Assembly: GCA_033852135.1 (NCBI GenBank)
Contig: JAWSVB010000017.1
Coordinates: forward strand, 1 to 64,000
DNA from: QZLE01 sp033852135
GTDB lineage: Bacteria; Pseudomonadota; Gammaproteobacteria; QZLD01
DNA: 64,000 nucleotides
Reading direction: 5' to 3'
The position numbers were made by a program, and so were the translations under genes. Under the pieces are notes generated by a model. It had not been told where the DNA came from. It was given only the letters and a program-made list of their open reading frames with translations, and ran no database searches. Below are positions 35,349-45,015 of this stretch, piece by piece. Numbering within the stretch: position 1 is the first letter of the stretch; each line of letters opens with the position of its first letter.

Positions 35349-36146
35349 TTAGAAGAATAACTCTTTTAGCTTGCTACCTGGGTTATCTGCACGCATGAAC
35401 GCCTCACCTACTAAGAAACAGTTAACATTGTTATTGCGCATTAATGTGACATCATCTTTGGTGTGAATTCCGCTTTCGGTGACTATCGTACATGAATCTG
35501 GCACCTCTTTAATTAAACTAAGAGTTGTCTGCAGGTCTGTATCAAAGGTGCGAAGATCCCGATTGTTAATTCCTACTATTTGTGGATCAAGCTTAAGTGC
35601 ACGCTCCATCTCATATGGGTCGTGAGTCTCTATTAAAACATCCATTCCTAGCTCTGAGGCAAGGTCATTTAGATCTTTCATTAAAGGATCATCAAGAGCA
35701 GAAACAATTAGTAATATGCAATCAGCATTAATTGCTCGGGCTTCATATACCTGATAAGGATCAACTATAAAGTCTTTACGAATTACGGGTATTTTAACCT
35801 CTTTACGCGCTTGCAAAAGATAGTCTTCACACCCTTGGAAAAAGTCTTTATCAGTTAAAACAGATAGGCAGGCTGCTCCAGCTTCTTCATAACTGGTTGC
35901 AATCTCTCCGGGGATAAAATTCTCACGGATAGTTCCTTTGCTAGGAGATCCTTTTTTGATCTCTGCAATAACTGCAGGGTTACCAGATTCTATGGTTTTT
36001 TTTAGTGCGTTATTAAACCCGCGGCATTGATCTGCGCCATTGGTGCAATCGATAAGGTTTTGCTCTGATATTGTTATTGAGCGCTGTCTAATCTCTTCAT
36101 GCTTACGAGCTATTATTTTTTTTAAAATGTCAGGTGTGTTATTCAT
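35349..36146 (-). CDS. trpC: Indole-3-glycerol phosphate synthase
   Basis: 265 residues, a single TIM-barrel enzyme without the fused PRAI domain of enterobacteria. It closes 1-(o-carboxyphenylamino)-1-deoxyribulose 5-phosphate to indole-3-glycerol phosphate in tryptophan synthesis. Conserved parts are VIAEIKKGSPSKG (catalytic Lys), LSVLTDKDFFQG, PVIRKDFI, GINNRDLRTF and VTESGI. It follows trpD by two bases and ends at the terminator shared with crp, as in pseudomonads. Confidence 0.97.
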   Translation of the reverse strand: MNNTPDILKKIIARKHEEIRQRSITISEQNLIDCTNGADQCRGFNNALKKTIESGNPAVIAEIKKGSPSKGTIRENFIPGEIATSYEEAGAACLSVLTDKDFFQGCEDYLLQARKEVKIPVIRKDFIVDPYQVYEARAINADCILLIVSALDDPLMKDLNDLASELGMDVLIETHDPYEMERALKLDPQIVGINNRDLRTFDTDLQTTLSLIKEVPDSCTIVTESGIHTKDDVTLMRNNNVNCFLVGEAFMRADNPGSKLKELFF

Positions 36147-36148
36147 TT

Positions 36149-37177
36149 TTAAAGCTGCTGTGTTAACTCAATCAATTGGGATGTTTTGGCTTTTGCTGCA
36201 CCGCTGTTAATGGTTTGGGCTGCTAATTCAATACCTTCTTTTAGTGTGGCTGTTTTGCCAGAAACATATATGGCAGCTCCTGCATTAAGTGCAATAATGT
36301 TGAAGGCGGCTTCAAAGCCATCTTCTTTATTACCGGCAAATACATTCTGAATTATATCTAGGCTAGCGGCAGAATCTACGGCTTTAATGCTTTCAAGTGG
36401 CGCTTTAGTCAATCCAAACTCTTCTGGAGTTATTGAGTACTCAGTGACTTTTCCATCTTTTAACTCAACTACCGAGGTTGGTGCTGCAATACTGATTTCA
36501 TCTAAGCCATCTTCGGCATTTACAACTAGCACATGTCTGCTACCAAGCTGTTGTAATACTAAAGCCATAGGAAGAGTTAAGCTTTTGCTAAACACTCCGA
36601 TAACTTGATTTGGTGCTCCAGCAGGGTTAGTTAGTGGGCCAAGGATGTTGAAAATGGTTCTAGCTCCCATCTCTTTTCTAGGTCCAATCGCATGCTTCAT
36701 AGCGCCGTGGTGATTTGGAGCAAAAAGAAAGCCTATTCCTGTTTGCTGAATACACTCACCAACTTTTTCAGGGGATAAAGAGAGGTTTAGCCCTGCTTTT
36801 TCCAGTAGATCGGCACTACCTGATTTACTGGAAACAGAGCGGTTACCATGCTTGGCAACAGTACAACCAGCTGCGGCAGCAACAACAGCACTTGCTGTAG
36901 ATATGTTGAAGGTTCCTGAAGCGTCACCGCCAGTTCCGCAGGTGTCTACAGGAAAATCACCATTTACTTCAACTTTGGCTGCAAGTTCACGCATAACTTT
37001 GGCTGCCGCAGTAATCTCTGTGACTGTTTCGCCTTTCATGCGTAACCCAATGAGAAAACCACCAATTTGTGCTGGAGTGGCTTCTCCTGTCATTATAGTG
37101 CGCATAACCTTTTCCATCTCAATTGAGCTGAGGTCTTTTCTTTCTATAACGGCATTAATTGCTGCTTGCATATCCAT
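36149..37177 (-). CDS. trpD: Anthranilate phosphoribosyltransferase
   Basis: 342 residues. It transfers phosphoribose from PRPP to anthranilate in tryptophan synthesis. The PRPP-binding loop DTCGTGGDASGTFNIST and the KHGNRSVSSKSGSADLLEKAG segment are diagnostic. trpG, the usual upstream gene in related genomes, is not here; purH lies 35 bases upstream instead, so purH-trpD-trpC may share a transcript. Confidence 0.97.
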   Translation of the reverse strand: MDMQAAINAVIERKDLSSIEMEKVMRTIMTGEATPAQIGGFLIGLRMKGETVTEITAAAKVMRELAAKVEVNGDFPVDTCGTGGDASGTFNISTASAVVAAAAGCTVAKHGNRSVSSKSGSADLLEKAGLNLSLSPEKVGECIQQTGIGFLFAPNHHGAMKHAIGPRKEMGARTIFNILGPLTNPAGAPNQVIGVFSKSLTLPMALVLQQLGSRHVLVVNAEDGLDEISIAAPTSVVELKDGKVTEYSITPEEFGLTKAPLESIKAVDSAASLDIIQNVFAGNKEDGFEAAFNIIALNAGAAIYVSGKTATLKEGIELAAQTINSGAAKAKTSQLIELTQQL

Positions 37178-37212
37178 TCTCTATCCCCTGTTTTTCCTTT
37201 GCTTGAGATCTC

Positions 37213-38799
37213 TTAGTGTCTGAAGTGTCTCATTCCAGTAAACACCATTGCCATGCCGTGTTCATTAGCTGCTGCAATGATCTCTTCATCACGAATTGAT
37301 CCGCCAGGTTGAATAACCGCTGTTATCCCTGCATCCGCAGCAGAATCGATTCCGTCTCTGAATGGGAAAAATGCATCGGATGCCATTACTGAACCTTTTA
37401 CTTCAAGGTTTTCATCCGCTGCTTTGATGCTGGCAATTTTTGCGCTATATACGCGGCTCATTTGCCCTGCACCAACACCGATGGTTCTTTGGTTCTTGCA
37501 GTATACAATCGCATTAGATTTAATGAATTTGCCAACTTTCCAAGCAAAAAGAAGGTCTTGAATCTCCTCTTCTGTTGGAGCTCTTTCGGTAACTACTTTA
37601 AGCTCCTCTTCATTGATAACGCCCATGTCCTTGTCTTGGATTAATAAACCACCGGTTACCCTTTTGTAGTCATATGCAGGTTTTAGTTGATCCCACTCTC
37701 CACACTCGAGTACACGTACGTTTGGCTTTTCAGCGAATACTTTACGCGTTTCTTCTGGGATAACTGGTGCTATCACAACTTCAACAAACTGGCGTGCAGT
37801 GATTTCTTTAGCTGTTTCAGCATCAAGAGCTTGGTTGAATGCGATGATGCCACCAAAAGCAGAAGTTGGATCTGTTTTATTGGCTAGATCATATGCTTCA
37901 AGTAATGATGATCCAACAGCAACCCCGCATGGGTTTGCATGCTTAACAATTACACACGCAGGCCCTTCGTTAAAACTTTTAACGCATTCAAGCGCAGCAT
38001 CTGTATCGGCAACATTGTTGTAGGAAAGCTCTTTACCTTGGATTTGAACCGCAGTTGAGATTGAAGCTTCATTCAGATTTTTTTCGGTATAAAAAACAGC
38101 GTTTTGATGAGGGTTTTCTCCATAACGCATATCTTGGGCTTTTTTGAACTGAAGGTTAAATGTGTTCGGGAAGGTTGCTATTTCACCGTTTGGTTGAATT
38201 TTACCCAGGTAGTTAGCGATTGCTCCATCGTAATGAGCTGTGTGTTCAAATGTTTTTACCGCAAGTTTGAATCTAGTTTCATAGGTGATGCCACCATCAT
38301 TCTCTTTCATCTCATTGATGATAAGGCTGTAATCACTTGCATCCGTTACTACTGCAACACCATCATGGTTTTTTGCGGCAGCGCGTAGCATAGTTGGGCC
38401 GCCAATATCTATATTTTCAATAGCATTTGGTAGGTCACAATCTGGGTTAGCGATAGTAGCTTCAAATGGATACAAGTTTACTACAAGCAAGTCGATTGGG
38501 ATGATGTCATGTTTTTCCATCACCTTTTCATCGATCCCTCTGCGACCAAGAAGGGCGCCATGAACTCTTGGGTGAAGAGTTTTAACTCTGCCATCCATTA
38601 TTTCTGGGAATTGAGTTACATCAGATACTTCAGTTACGCTGATCCCTTTCTTGCTAAGTAGAGCTGCAGTTCCTCCGGTAGAAAGAATTTTTATCCCTCT
38701 GTGTTGAAGTTCGGTAGCTAATTCGACGATTCCGGTTTTGTCTGAGACGCTTATCAGTGCTCTTTTAACAGTTCTGATAGGCTTATCTGTATTGCTCAT
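37213..38799 (-). CDS. purH: Bifunctional AICAR transformylase / IMP cyclohydrolase
   Basis: 528 residues, the usual PurH length. The N-terminal IMP cyclohydrolase domain (about 10-155) has ALISVSDKTGIVELA and ILSTGGTAALL, and the C-terminal transformylase domain has MRYGENPHQNA, the catalytic Lys-His of VKHANPCGVA, and FFPFRDGID. It performs the last two steps of de novo IMP synthesis. The usual partner purD is absent from the neighbourhood. Fis lies immediately upstream, a conserved gammaproteobacterial arrangement. Confidence 0.97.
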   Translation of the reverse strand: MSNTDKPIRTVKRALISVSDKTGIVELATELQHRGIKILSTGGTAALLSKKGISVTEVSDVTQFPEIMDGRVKTLHPRVHGALLGRRGIDEKVMEKHDIIPIDLLVVNLYPFEATIANPDCDLPNAIENIDIGGPTMLRAAAKNHDGVAVVTDASDYSLIINEMKENDGGITYETRFKLAVKTFEHTAHYDGAIANYLGKIQPNGEIATFPNTFNLQFKKAQDMRYGENPHQNAVFYTEKNLNEASISTAVQIQGKELSYNNVADTDAALECVKSFNEGPACVIVKHANPCGVAVGSSLLEAYDLANKTDPTSAFGGIIAFNQALDAETAKEITARQFVEVVIAPVIPEETRKVFAEKPNVRVLECGEWDQLKPAYDYKRVTGGLLIQDKDMGVINEEELKVVTERAPTEEEIQDLLFAWKVGKFIKSNAIVYCKNQRTIGVGAGQMSRVYSAKIASIKAADENLEVKGSVMASDAFFPFRDGIDSAADAGITAVIQPGGSIRDEEIIAAANEHGMAMVFTGMRHFRH

Positions 38800-38843
38800 A
38801 TTTATTTCCGTGGTTAGTTTAATTGAAATCTGTTTATTTGTGC

Positions 38844-39137
38844 TTAATCAAGAAGGTCATGTGTCTTGAGTTTTTTGCGAAAAGTGCCGCGATTCATTCC
38901 CAAAGTCAGTGCTGCTTTGGTTTGGTTTCCGGCGCAGTAGTCAAGTACTGCTTCAAACATTGGCTTTTCTATTTCATTGATCACTAAATCATATAAATTG
39001 ATCGTAGTATGCCCATCAAGTTGAGAAAAATACTTCTCAAGGGCGCTTTTAACACATGTGGCCAGCTCAGTTTTATCGCTGTCGTTTTCTGCGGTATCTG
39101 CAGAGTTGCTTAGGTTTTGCTGCTTATAGGCTTCCAT
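38844..39137 (-). CDS. fis: DNA-binding nucleoid protein Fis
   Basis: 97 residues. The C-terminal helix-turn-helix is clear (NQTKAALTLGMNRGTFRKKLK), preceded by the dimer helices VINEIEKPMFEAVLDYC. The N-terminal arm is acidic and a little diverged. Fis bends DNA and tunes rRNA, tRNA and many other promoters with growth rate. It follows dusB across 150 bases, as in other gammaproteobacteria. Confidence 0.93.
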   Translation of the reverse strand: MEAYKQQNLSNSADTAENDSDKTELATCVKSALEKYFSQLDGHTTINLYDLVINEIEKPMFEAVLDYCAGNQTKAALTLGMNRGTFRKKLKTHDLLD

Positions 39138-39287
39138 GAGTTTGACCTAGTGATTGTGCGCGAAAAAGTATTGCCAGCTTATCTTTATAAATCACTGAAT
39201 GTGTTCCATGTTTAAGAGATGTCTGGAATAACGAAACCGTATATTGTAATCAAATGTGGATCAGGAAAAAAGAACCTTTACATAATA

Positions 39288-40259
39288 TTAGTGATTTTCT
39301 ACATCTAAAAACGATATTAGAAAGTCTAATTGCTCTCCGGGCTCGGAAATAAGGACCAATTGCTGCCAGAAAACATCAAAGTTAGCTTGGTTTTTGCAGT
39401 AATGTTGAATATGTTTGCGTGCTATCTTTGTCCCCATGAATGGGCCATAAAAGTTATGAATTTCATTTATGTGCGAAGTGATAATATATTGTTTTGGCCT
39501 GTCATTTATAGTTGTGGGTACAACATGTGGCTGAATGGCTTTTGCAATATCACTAAAGAGCCAAGGATTGCCAAGAGCAGCCCTGCCAATCATTAGCCCA
39601 TCAGCATTAGTTTTATCAAGTACCTCTATTGCATTTGCTGCTGAATTTATATCTCCATTAGCAATAATTGGGATAGATGTTTCCGCCTTTACTGCTGCAA
39701 TGGTGTCGTATTCTGCATCACCATTAAATAAACACTCTCTGGTTCTGCCGTGGATAGTTAGTGCTTTGATGCCTGATGATTCAGCAATATTGGCTACATT
39801 GAGCGCGTTTTTTGTTTGTTTGCTCCAGCCTGTCCTGATTTTAAGGGTAACTGGGGTTGGGGCAACGGCAGTAATTACCTTGTCTAATATCTGTTTTATT
39901 AAAGGTTCATCATTTAATAGTGCTGAACCCGTTGCTTTACTGCACACTTTTTTTGCAGGACAGCCCATATTGATATCAATGATGTCAGCACCAAGGTTTA
40001 CACAGTGTACTGCTGTTTTCGCCATTTCATCTGGATCATTGCCAAGGATTTGAATTGCTCTGGGGTATGGTTCATCTTTAATGTTTGAGCGGTTTTTTGA
40101 TTTTCGGGTGTCTCTGAGGTCTGGATTGGAGGATATCATCTCGCTGAAAGCTAGGTTTGCCCCCAGTTTACGGCAAATTTTGCGAAATGGTATGTCGGTG
40201 ATGCCTGCCATTGGGGCCAGTAATAAACGGCCACCTAAGTCAATATTGCCAATTCTCAT
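39288..40259 (-). CDS. dusB: tRNA-dihydrouridine synthase B
   Basis: 323 residues. An FMN-dependent TIM-barrel enzyme that reduces uridine to dihydrouridine in the tRNA D-loop. The catalytic Cys lies in NMGCPAKKVCSKATGSALL, and LAPMAGITDIPFR, IHGRTRECLF and GRAALGNPWLF are hallmarks. Linkage with fis supports DusB over DusA or DusC. Its start overlaps the upstream gene by four bases. Confidence 0.95.
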   Translation of the reverse strand: MRIGNIDLGGRLLLAPMAGITDIPFRKICRKLGANLAFSEMISSNPDLRDTRKSKNRSNIKDEPYPRAIQILGNDPDEMAKTAVHCVNLGADIIDINMGCPAKKVCSKATGSALLNDEPLIKQILDKVITAVAPTPVTLKIRTGWSKQTKNALNVANIAESSGIKALTIHGRTRECLFNGDAEYDTIAAVKAETSIPIIANGDINSAANAIEVLDKTNADGLMIGRAALGNPWLFSDIAKAIQPHVVPTTINDRPKQYIITSHINEIHNFYGPFMGTKIARKHIQHYCKNQANFDVFWQQLVLISEPGEQLDFLISFLDVENH

Positions 40260-41422
40260 AAAAACTTAAATTCAAAGGATGCGACATCTTTACCAGGGCT
40301 TACGAGTTCTAGCTGCAGATCTGCTTCCTCATCAGGCCTTAGCAACATGTCTCTAGGTTTGTCATCGGTGTATTCTTTTGGAGTGAATTGTCTTTGCCCA
40401 ATGAGGTCTCCGTTGTATCCGTAAATAGATAGTTCAACAACTGGGTATGCTTGAGTTTTTAACGCTTGATTAATAAAGGTTGCCTCAACAAGCAGTGCAT
40501 TTTTCTCTTTCGGATGAACACGTACATTGCGATTGGTGATATAAATTTTTTCTGGCATTCTGCGAGGGGGGAGTTTGCAGCTGGTGAGTTTGCACATCAC
40601 CTCTAAGATCGGTCTTACTTCATTGTGTCTTGCCAGATCAGCTCTCATAGCGTAAATAATTTGAAGACACAGCAGTAGTAGGGCAAATACATACCCAGTT
40701 GACCAGAGAGCGGTATTTTTTAATTGTTTTTTAGTTATCTTGGTGTTTTTATGCTGTTTCTGTTCGACAAGTAACTCTTCTTCGGTGATTACGCTAGTTA
40801 CCGGAGGGATATCTATTTCGATAATCTCTTTGTTGTGATGTTCAAGATCGGAGATTAATTGTTTTGCCAGCTGTTTGTTGTCTAAAATAACAAAGTTATC
40901 ATCACTAGCTGGATCTTGTAGCTCACTATCTGTATCAATGAAGTTGTCGTCAATATTAGGTTGTTCATCATTGGTATCAGATTTTTCAGGGGTGATTAGG
41001 CTTTCAGGTGTTTCTGATGCATCTTGCCAAATGTGGTCAATCCCTCCAACCACAGTAAAAACATGCGATCTTTCTTTGAAGAATATATCTTGATCATCAT
41101 CGCCAATGATTTCACTTTGTTTTCCCTGGTCTTCGCCAGTTTCTAGCTGACTTCCTTGGTAAGATAACTTTCCAGAAAACCAGTTTTTTTGTTCAAATTG
41201 AGATGCTTCTTTTTCTGTGCTTTTGCTTTCTTCTTTATTCGTTTTCGGTTCTGGAATGGAGGGCTTCGCATTACTATTTGAGTTGTCAGGTTGATCTTGT
41301 AAATTTTGAAGTGCGTTAAAAGGTTGTTCGCATACACCACAGCGCACGTATCCCTTGGCAATATTTAATTGCTCAGGAGTTACTCTGAAAATAGTATTGC
41401 AGTGTGTGCAGCGTGCGTACAT
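40256..41422 (-). CDS. Zinc-ribbon and DUF3426 membrane protein
   Basis: 388 residues. The N-terminus is an MJ0042-type zinc ribbon with cysteines at 5, 8, 28 and 31 (CTHC and CGVC). A long acidic linker follows, then one membrane helix (about 228-250) and a C-terminal DUF3426 domain (RHNEVRPILEVMCKLTSCKLPPRR, then VEATFINQA). The function of this conserved family is unknown. It lies between prmA and dusB in many gammaproteobacteria, which supports the call. Confidence 0.9.
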   Translation of the reverse strand: MYARCTHCNTIFRVTPEQLNIAKGYVRCGVCEQPFNALQNLQDQPDNSNSNAKPSIPEPKTNKEESKSTEKEASQFEQKNWFSGKLSYQGSQLETGEDQGKQSEIIGDDDQDIFFKERSHVFTVVGGIDHIWQDASETPESLITPEKSDTNDEQPNIDDNFIDTDSELQDPASDDNFVILDNKQLAKQLISDLEHHNKEIIEIDIPPVTSVITEEELLVEQKQHKNTKITKKQLKNTALWSTGYVFALLLLCLQIIYAMRADLARHNEVRPILEVMCKLTSCKLPPRRMPEKIYITNRNVRVHPKEKNALLVEATFINQALKTQAYPVVELSIYGYNGDLIGQRQFTPKEYTDDKPRDMLLRPDEEADLQLELVSPGKDVASFEFKFL

Positions 41423-41492
41423 TTAGCTTCCAGATTTTTAATCAAACGTTTTGGTTAATTATAGAACAGCTTTTATAAATGTGACTTAGTTG

Positions 41493-42368
41493 TTATTTCT
41501 TTGTGGCGCATATTCGGAACCAGTCATCTTTATGAGTTTTATTAAAGTCAGTAAAGAAACCTGTATATGCTCCAATAACATCATCAACTTGCCCCTCAAG
41601 AATTCCAGATAATACAAGCTGTCCACCACTGCGGCAAAGGTTGGAAATGTTTTCTGCGAGTAATATTAGAGGTATCGACAAAATATTGGCAATAACAATG
41701 TCAGCCTGTATAGAGGGTGTGTCATCTGGTAAATGCGCCGAGACAATAGAGGTGACGTTATTTAGTGCAGCATTGCTATCTGTGGCTATTATTGCTTGAG
41801 GGTCGTTGTCAATGCCATAGCATCTGTTGGCGCCGAGCATTGCTGCGGCAATGGCTAGCACTCCAGATCCACATCCAAAATCAACAACTGTTGTACCATT
41901 TGTTTCCGCTTGGTCAAGCCACTCAAGGCAAAGAGCAGTTGTTGCATGTGTTCCTGTACCAAATGCGAGCCCTGGGTCAAGAGAAATAATGGTGTCATCT
42001 GTATCTGGTGATTCAATGTTTGTAGGGTAAATCCATAGCTTATCGCCAAATTTCATTGGGTGATAGTCGTCCATCCAGGCTCGCTCCCACTCTTGGTCGT
42101 CAACCGTTTCAATTTTATTGATTGAAACGGAATCGCTCATAGCTGTTTTTATAGAGATTAAAGTAGCATCAATATCTACATCATCCTCAAAAAGAGCCGT
42201 AACTAGATTGTGGTCCCATAGTGGTGTGGTATTAAGCTCAGGTTCTAGAATGGGGTGGTCTTCCGCATCCATTAAAGTAACTGATAATGCTCCTAGGGTA
42301 AGAAGGTGGTCTTCAAGTGGGTCCACAGATTTTTTGGGTGTATTAAAGGTTATTTGCTTCCAGGGCAT
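41493..42368 (-). CDS. prmA: Ribosomal protein L11 methyltransferase
   Basis: 291 residues. PrmA trimethylates several residues of ribosomal protein L11 with S-adenosylmethionine. The N-terminal recognition domain begins MPWKQITF, and the AdoMet-binding motif is VVDFGCGSGVLAIAAAMLGA followed by DIVIANIL. A TTG five codons upstream opens the frame, but the ATG at 42368 gives the family's usual start and length. Confidence 0.95.
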   Translation of the reverse strand: MPWKQITFNTPKKSVDPLEDHLLTLGALSVTLMDAEDHPILEPELNTTPLWDHNLVTALFEDDVDIDATLISIKTAMSDSVSINKIETVDDQEWERAWMDDYHPMKFGDKLWIYPTNIESPDTDDTIISLDPGLAFGTGTHATTALCLEWLDQAETNGTTVVDFGCGSGVLAIAAAMLGANRCYGIDNDPQAIIATDSNAALNNVTSIVSAHLPDDTPSIQADIVIANILSIPLILLAENISNLCRSGGQLVLSGILEGQVDDVIGAYTGFFTDFNKTHKDDWFRICATKK

Positions 42369-42428
42369 TATATAAGCTCGCAATTTATATTTATGGTCAA
42401 CTGTTGTTCTTTATTAAGTATGCCAGAA

Positions 42429-42451
42429 TATTCCACAAAAAAGGTGGAATA
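42429..42451. repeat. Palindrome upstream of prmA
   Basis: TATTCCAC (42429-42436) and GTGGAATA (42444-42451) pair perfectly over eight bases around an A-rich loop, about 60 bases upstream of the prmA start in the gap to hppA. There is no T-run, so an operator or 5'-UTR hairpin for prmA is more likely than a terminator. Confidence 0.4.
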
Positions 42452-42652
42452 ACAAGATAAGCTTTTATATCTATCGCTGCTTAGTAAATCTATGAAGTAA
42501 TCAAAGTGGGTAATTACTTTTATTGCTATAAGAGCAGGAAATATTATGAGTTAATGCGCCGTTTTGGTGAGTGCTTATGTATAGCAGAAAAATACTTTAT
42601 CAGTTTTAGTGCACCAAAAAAGAAAATAAAGCGAGAAAAAGCAAAATTTTTT

Positions 42653-42681
42653 TTGTAACTACTAATTGTGCAGTATATAAT
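42653..42681 (+). promoter_or_regulatory. Sigma-70 type promoter for hppA
   Basis: TTGTAA at 42653-42658 and a perfect TATAAT at 42676-42681 are separated by 17 bases. Transcription would start near 42688 and leave a leader of about 170 bases before the hppA ATG. It is the best match of this type in the 490-base prmA-hppA gap. Confidence 0.6.
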
Positions 42682-42858
42682 TCGCACCAGTAAAAAACGT
42701 GATTTTCCGACATTAATTAAGCACTTTGCCTCAATCTTGTTAGATATGAACGTTTTAATATGGTTTAGTATAATCTTTTTAGTGCTTTAAGCTCATGTTT
42801 AAGGTGGTGGAAGGATATTTTTTGTCAATCTTTTATTGAATTTAGGAGTTGATTCATA

Positions 42859-44883
42859 ATGGAATCAGTACTTGATCTTTTGAAGTTTAGCCCGTACATC
42901 GGGATCGCAGGGTTTGTTTTTGCCCTTGTAACATACCTTTGGGTTGCAAAACAGCCTGCTGGTAATCAGAAAATGACAGATATAGCTGGTATGATTGAGT
43001 CAGGTTCAATGACATTCCTGAAAAAGGAATATTCAATTCTAGCTGTATTCTTGATTGCCGTAGCTATTATTCTTGGTGTTGCTCTTGGTAAGTTAACTGC
43101 TGTTTGTTACTTGGCTGGCGCAGTTATCTCAATGCTTTGTGGCTTCATTGGTATGAAAGCTGCTACTAAAGCGAACGTTAGAACTGCAGAGGCTGCTGCA
43201 AAGCATGGCCAAGGTAGTGCTCTTAGTGTTGCGTTTTTTGGTGGTTCTGTAATGGGAATGACCGTAGCATCACTTGGTTTGATCGGTGTTGCAACTGCTT
43301 ACCTTCTTCTAAAAGGTGATCCAACTTCTATCTCTGCAATCAACGGTTTCGCAATGGGTGCTTCTTCAATCGCTCTATTTGCTCGTGTTGGTGGCGGTAT
43401 CTATACTAAAGCTGCTGATGTTGGTGCTGACCTTGTAGGTAAAGTTGAAGCTGGTATCCCAGAGGATGATCCACGTAACCCTGCTACTATCGCTGATAAC
43501 GTTGGTGATAACGTTGGTGATACAGCTGGTATGGGTGCTGATATCTTCGAATCATATGCTGGTTCAATTATCGCTACTATCTTTATTGGTTCTACTTTTG
43601 TAGCACAAACTGCTGAAGCAATGGCTCTGCCTTTGATAGTTGTTTCTATCGGTCTTCTGGCTTCGGTTCTTGGTATTCTTGCAATGAAAACCATGAAGAA
43701 CTCTGATCCTGCAAAAGCCCTACGTTACACTCCAGTGGTTGGTCTTGTTGCTCTGTTTATCGGATCATATTTCGCAGTTGATGCAATGGGTTTTGATGCA
43801 GAAAAAATTGGTTTTGCTAACTCTCTAGGTCCTTTCTGGGCAATGGTAATTGGTTCACTTTCTGGTCTATTTATCGGTCTAGTAACTGAATACTACACTT
43901 CAGGTGAGTTCAGCCCGGTTAAGAAGATTGCAATTGCTGGTAAGACTGGTTCTGCTACAAACATTATTGCTGGTATTGCTGTGGGTATGTACTCTTGCAT
44001 CATCCCAATTTTGACAATATGTTTAGCTATCTACTTGGCGAATTACTTTGCTGGTCTATACGGTATCGGTATCGCAGCTGTTGGTATGTTGGCAACAACT
44101 GGTATAACAATGACTGTTGATGCATACGGCCCTATCTCTGATAACGCTGGCGGTATTGCTGAGATGTCTGAGCTTGGTCCTGAAGTAAGAAAAATTACAG
44201 ATGGTCTTGATGCTATCGGTAACACTACTGCTGCTATCGGTAAAGGTTTTGCGATTGGTTCTGCTGCCCTTACAGCGCTTGCAATGTTCTCTGCATATGC
44301 AACAGCGGTTCAGCTTGATGCAATCAACCTAATGGAGCCTACAGTTGTTATTGGTCTATTCATTGGTGGTGTTCTTCCATTCTTCGTTGGTGCAAATACA
44401 ATGAGTGCTGTTGGTAAAGCTGCACAGATGATGGTTGAAGAAGTTCGTCGTCAGTTCCGTGAAATTCCAGGTATTATGGAAGGTACTGGCAAACCAGATA
44501 CAGAAACATGTGTTGCGATTGCTACAAGTGCTTCTCTTAAAGAGATGATCCTTCCTGGTCTTGCTGCTGTTATTGCTCCTGTAGTTGTTGGCTTTATTCT
44601 TGGTAAGGCTGCTCTTGGTGGTATGCTTGCTGGTGCTACAGTAACTGGTGTTCTTCTTGCTCTATACATGGCTAACGCTGGTGGTGCTTGGGATAACGCT
44701 AAGAAATCTATCGAGCAAGGCGAGATTGAAGGTGAGAAGAAAGGTACAGAAGCTCATAAAGCTGCGGTTACTGGTGATACAGTTGGTGACCCGTTCAAAG
44801 ATACTTCTGGTCCTGCTATGAACATTCTAGTGAAGCTTATGTCAATCGTTGCATTGGTTATTGCTCCACTACTATTAAAATAA
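42859..44883 (+). CDS. hppA: Membrane-bound ion-translocating pyrophosphatase, K+-dependent type
   Basis: 674 residues with about 16 membrane segments. It couples pyrophosphate hydrolysis to ion pumping across the inner membrane. The catalytic Asp-rich loop is DNVGDNVGDTAGMGADIFESYAGS, preceded by DVGADLVGKVEAGIPEDDPRNPATI. At the site that sets potassium dependence the sequence is GNTTAAIGKG, with Ala where K+-independent enzymes have Lys. That predicts the K+-dependent class, which contains both H+ and Na+ pumps; the pumped ion cannot be settled here. A good promoter and an intrinsic terminator bracket it as a single-gene unit. Confidence 0.93.
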   Translation: MESVLDLLKFSPYIGIAGFVFALVTYLWVAKQPAGNQKMTDIAGMIESGSMTFLKKEYSILAVFLIAVAIILGVALGKLTAVCYLAGAVISMLCGFIGMKAATKANVRTAEAAAKHGQGSALSVAFFGGSVMGMTVASLGLIGVATAYLLLKGDPTSISAINGFAMGASSIALFARVGGGIYTKAADVGADLVGKVEAGIPEDDPRNPATIADNVGDNVGDTAGMGADIFESYAGSIIATIFIGSTFVAQTAEAMALPLIVVSIGLLASVLGILAMKTMKNSDPAKALRYTPVVGLVALFIGSYFAVDAMGFDAEKIGFANSLGPFWAMVIGSLSGLFIGLVTEYYTSGEFSPVKKIAIAGKTGSATNIIAGIAVGMYSCIIPILTICLAIYLANYFAGLYGIGIAAVGMLATTGITMTVDAYGPISDNAGGIAEMSELGPEVRKITDGLDAIGNTTAAIGKGFAIGSAALTALAMFSAYATAVQLDAINLMEPTVVIGLFIGGVLPFFVGANTMSAVGKAAQMMVEEVRRQFREIPGIMEGTGKPDTETCVAIATSASLKEMILPGLAAVIAPVVVGFILGKAALGGMLAGATVTGVLLALYMANAGGAWDNAKKSIEQGEIEGEKKGTEAHKAAVTGDTVGDPFKDTSGPAMNILVKLMSIVALVIAPLLLK

Positions 44884-44908
44884 TTTATTTTTAATAGTTT
44901 GTTTAGAA

Positions 44909-44940
44909 AAGCCTGAGCTTGAAAAAGCTCGGGCTTTTTT
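44909..44940 (+). terminator. Intrinsic terminator after hppA
   Basis: AAGCCTGAGCTT and AAGCTCGGGCTT form a 12-bp stem (one imperfect pair) around GAAA, followed by T. The tetraloop and T-run make this a strong terminator. Confidence 0.92.
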
Positions 44941-45015
44941 GATTTTCATATGGTGAGTTTCCATCTTCAGTATGGTATTTTCGTTCATCTCTTTTGATTA
45001 GTTTGGTTAGTATTA

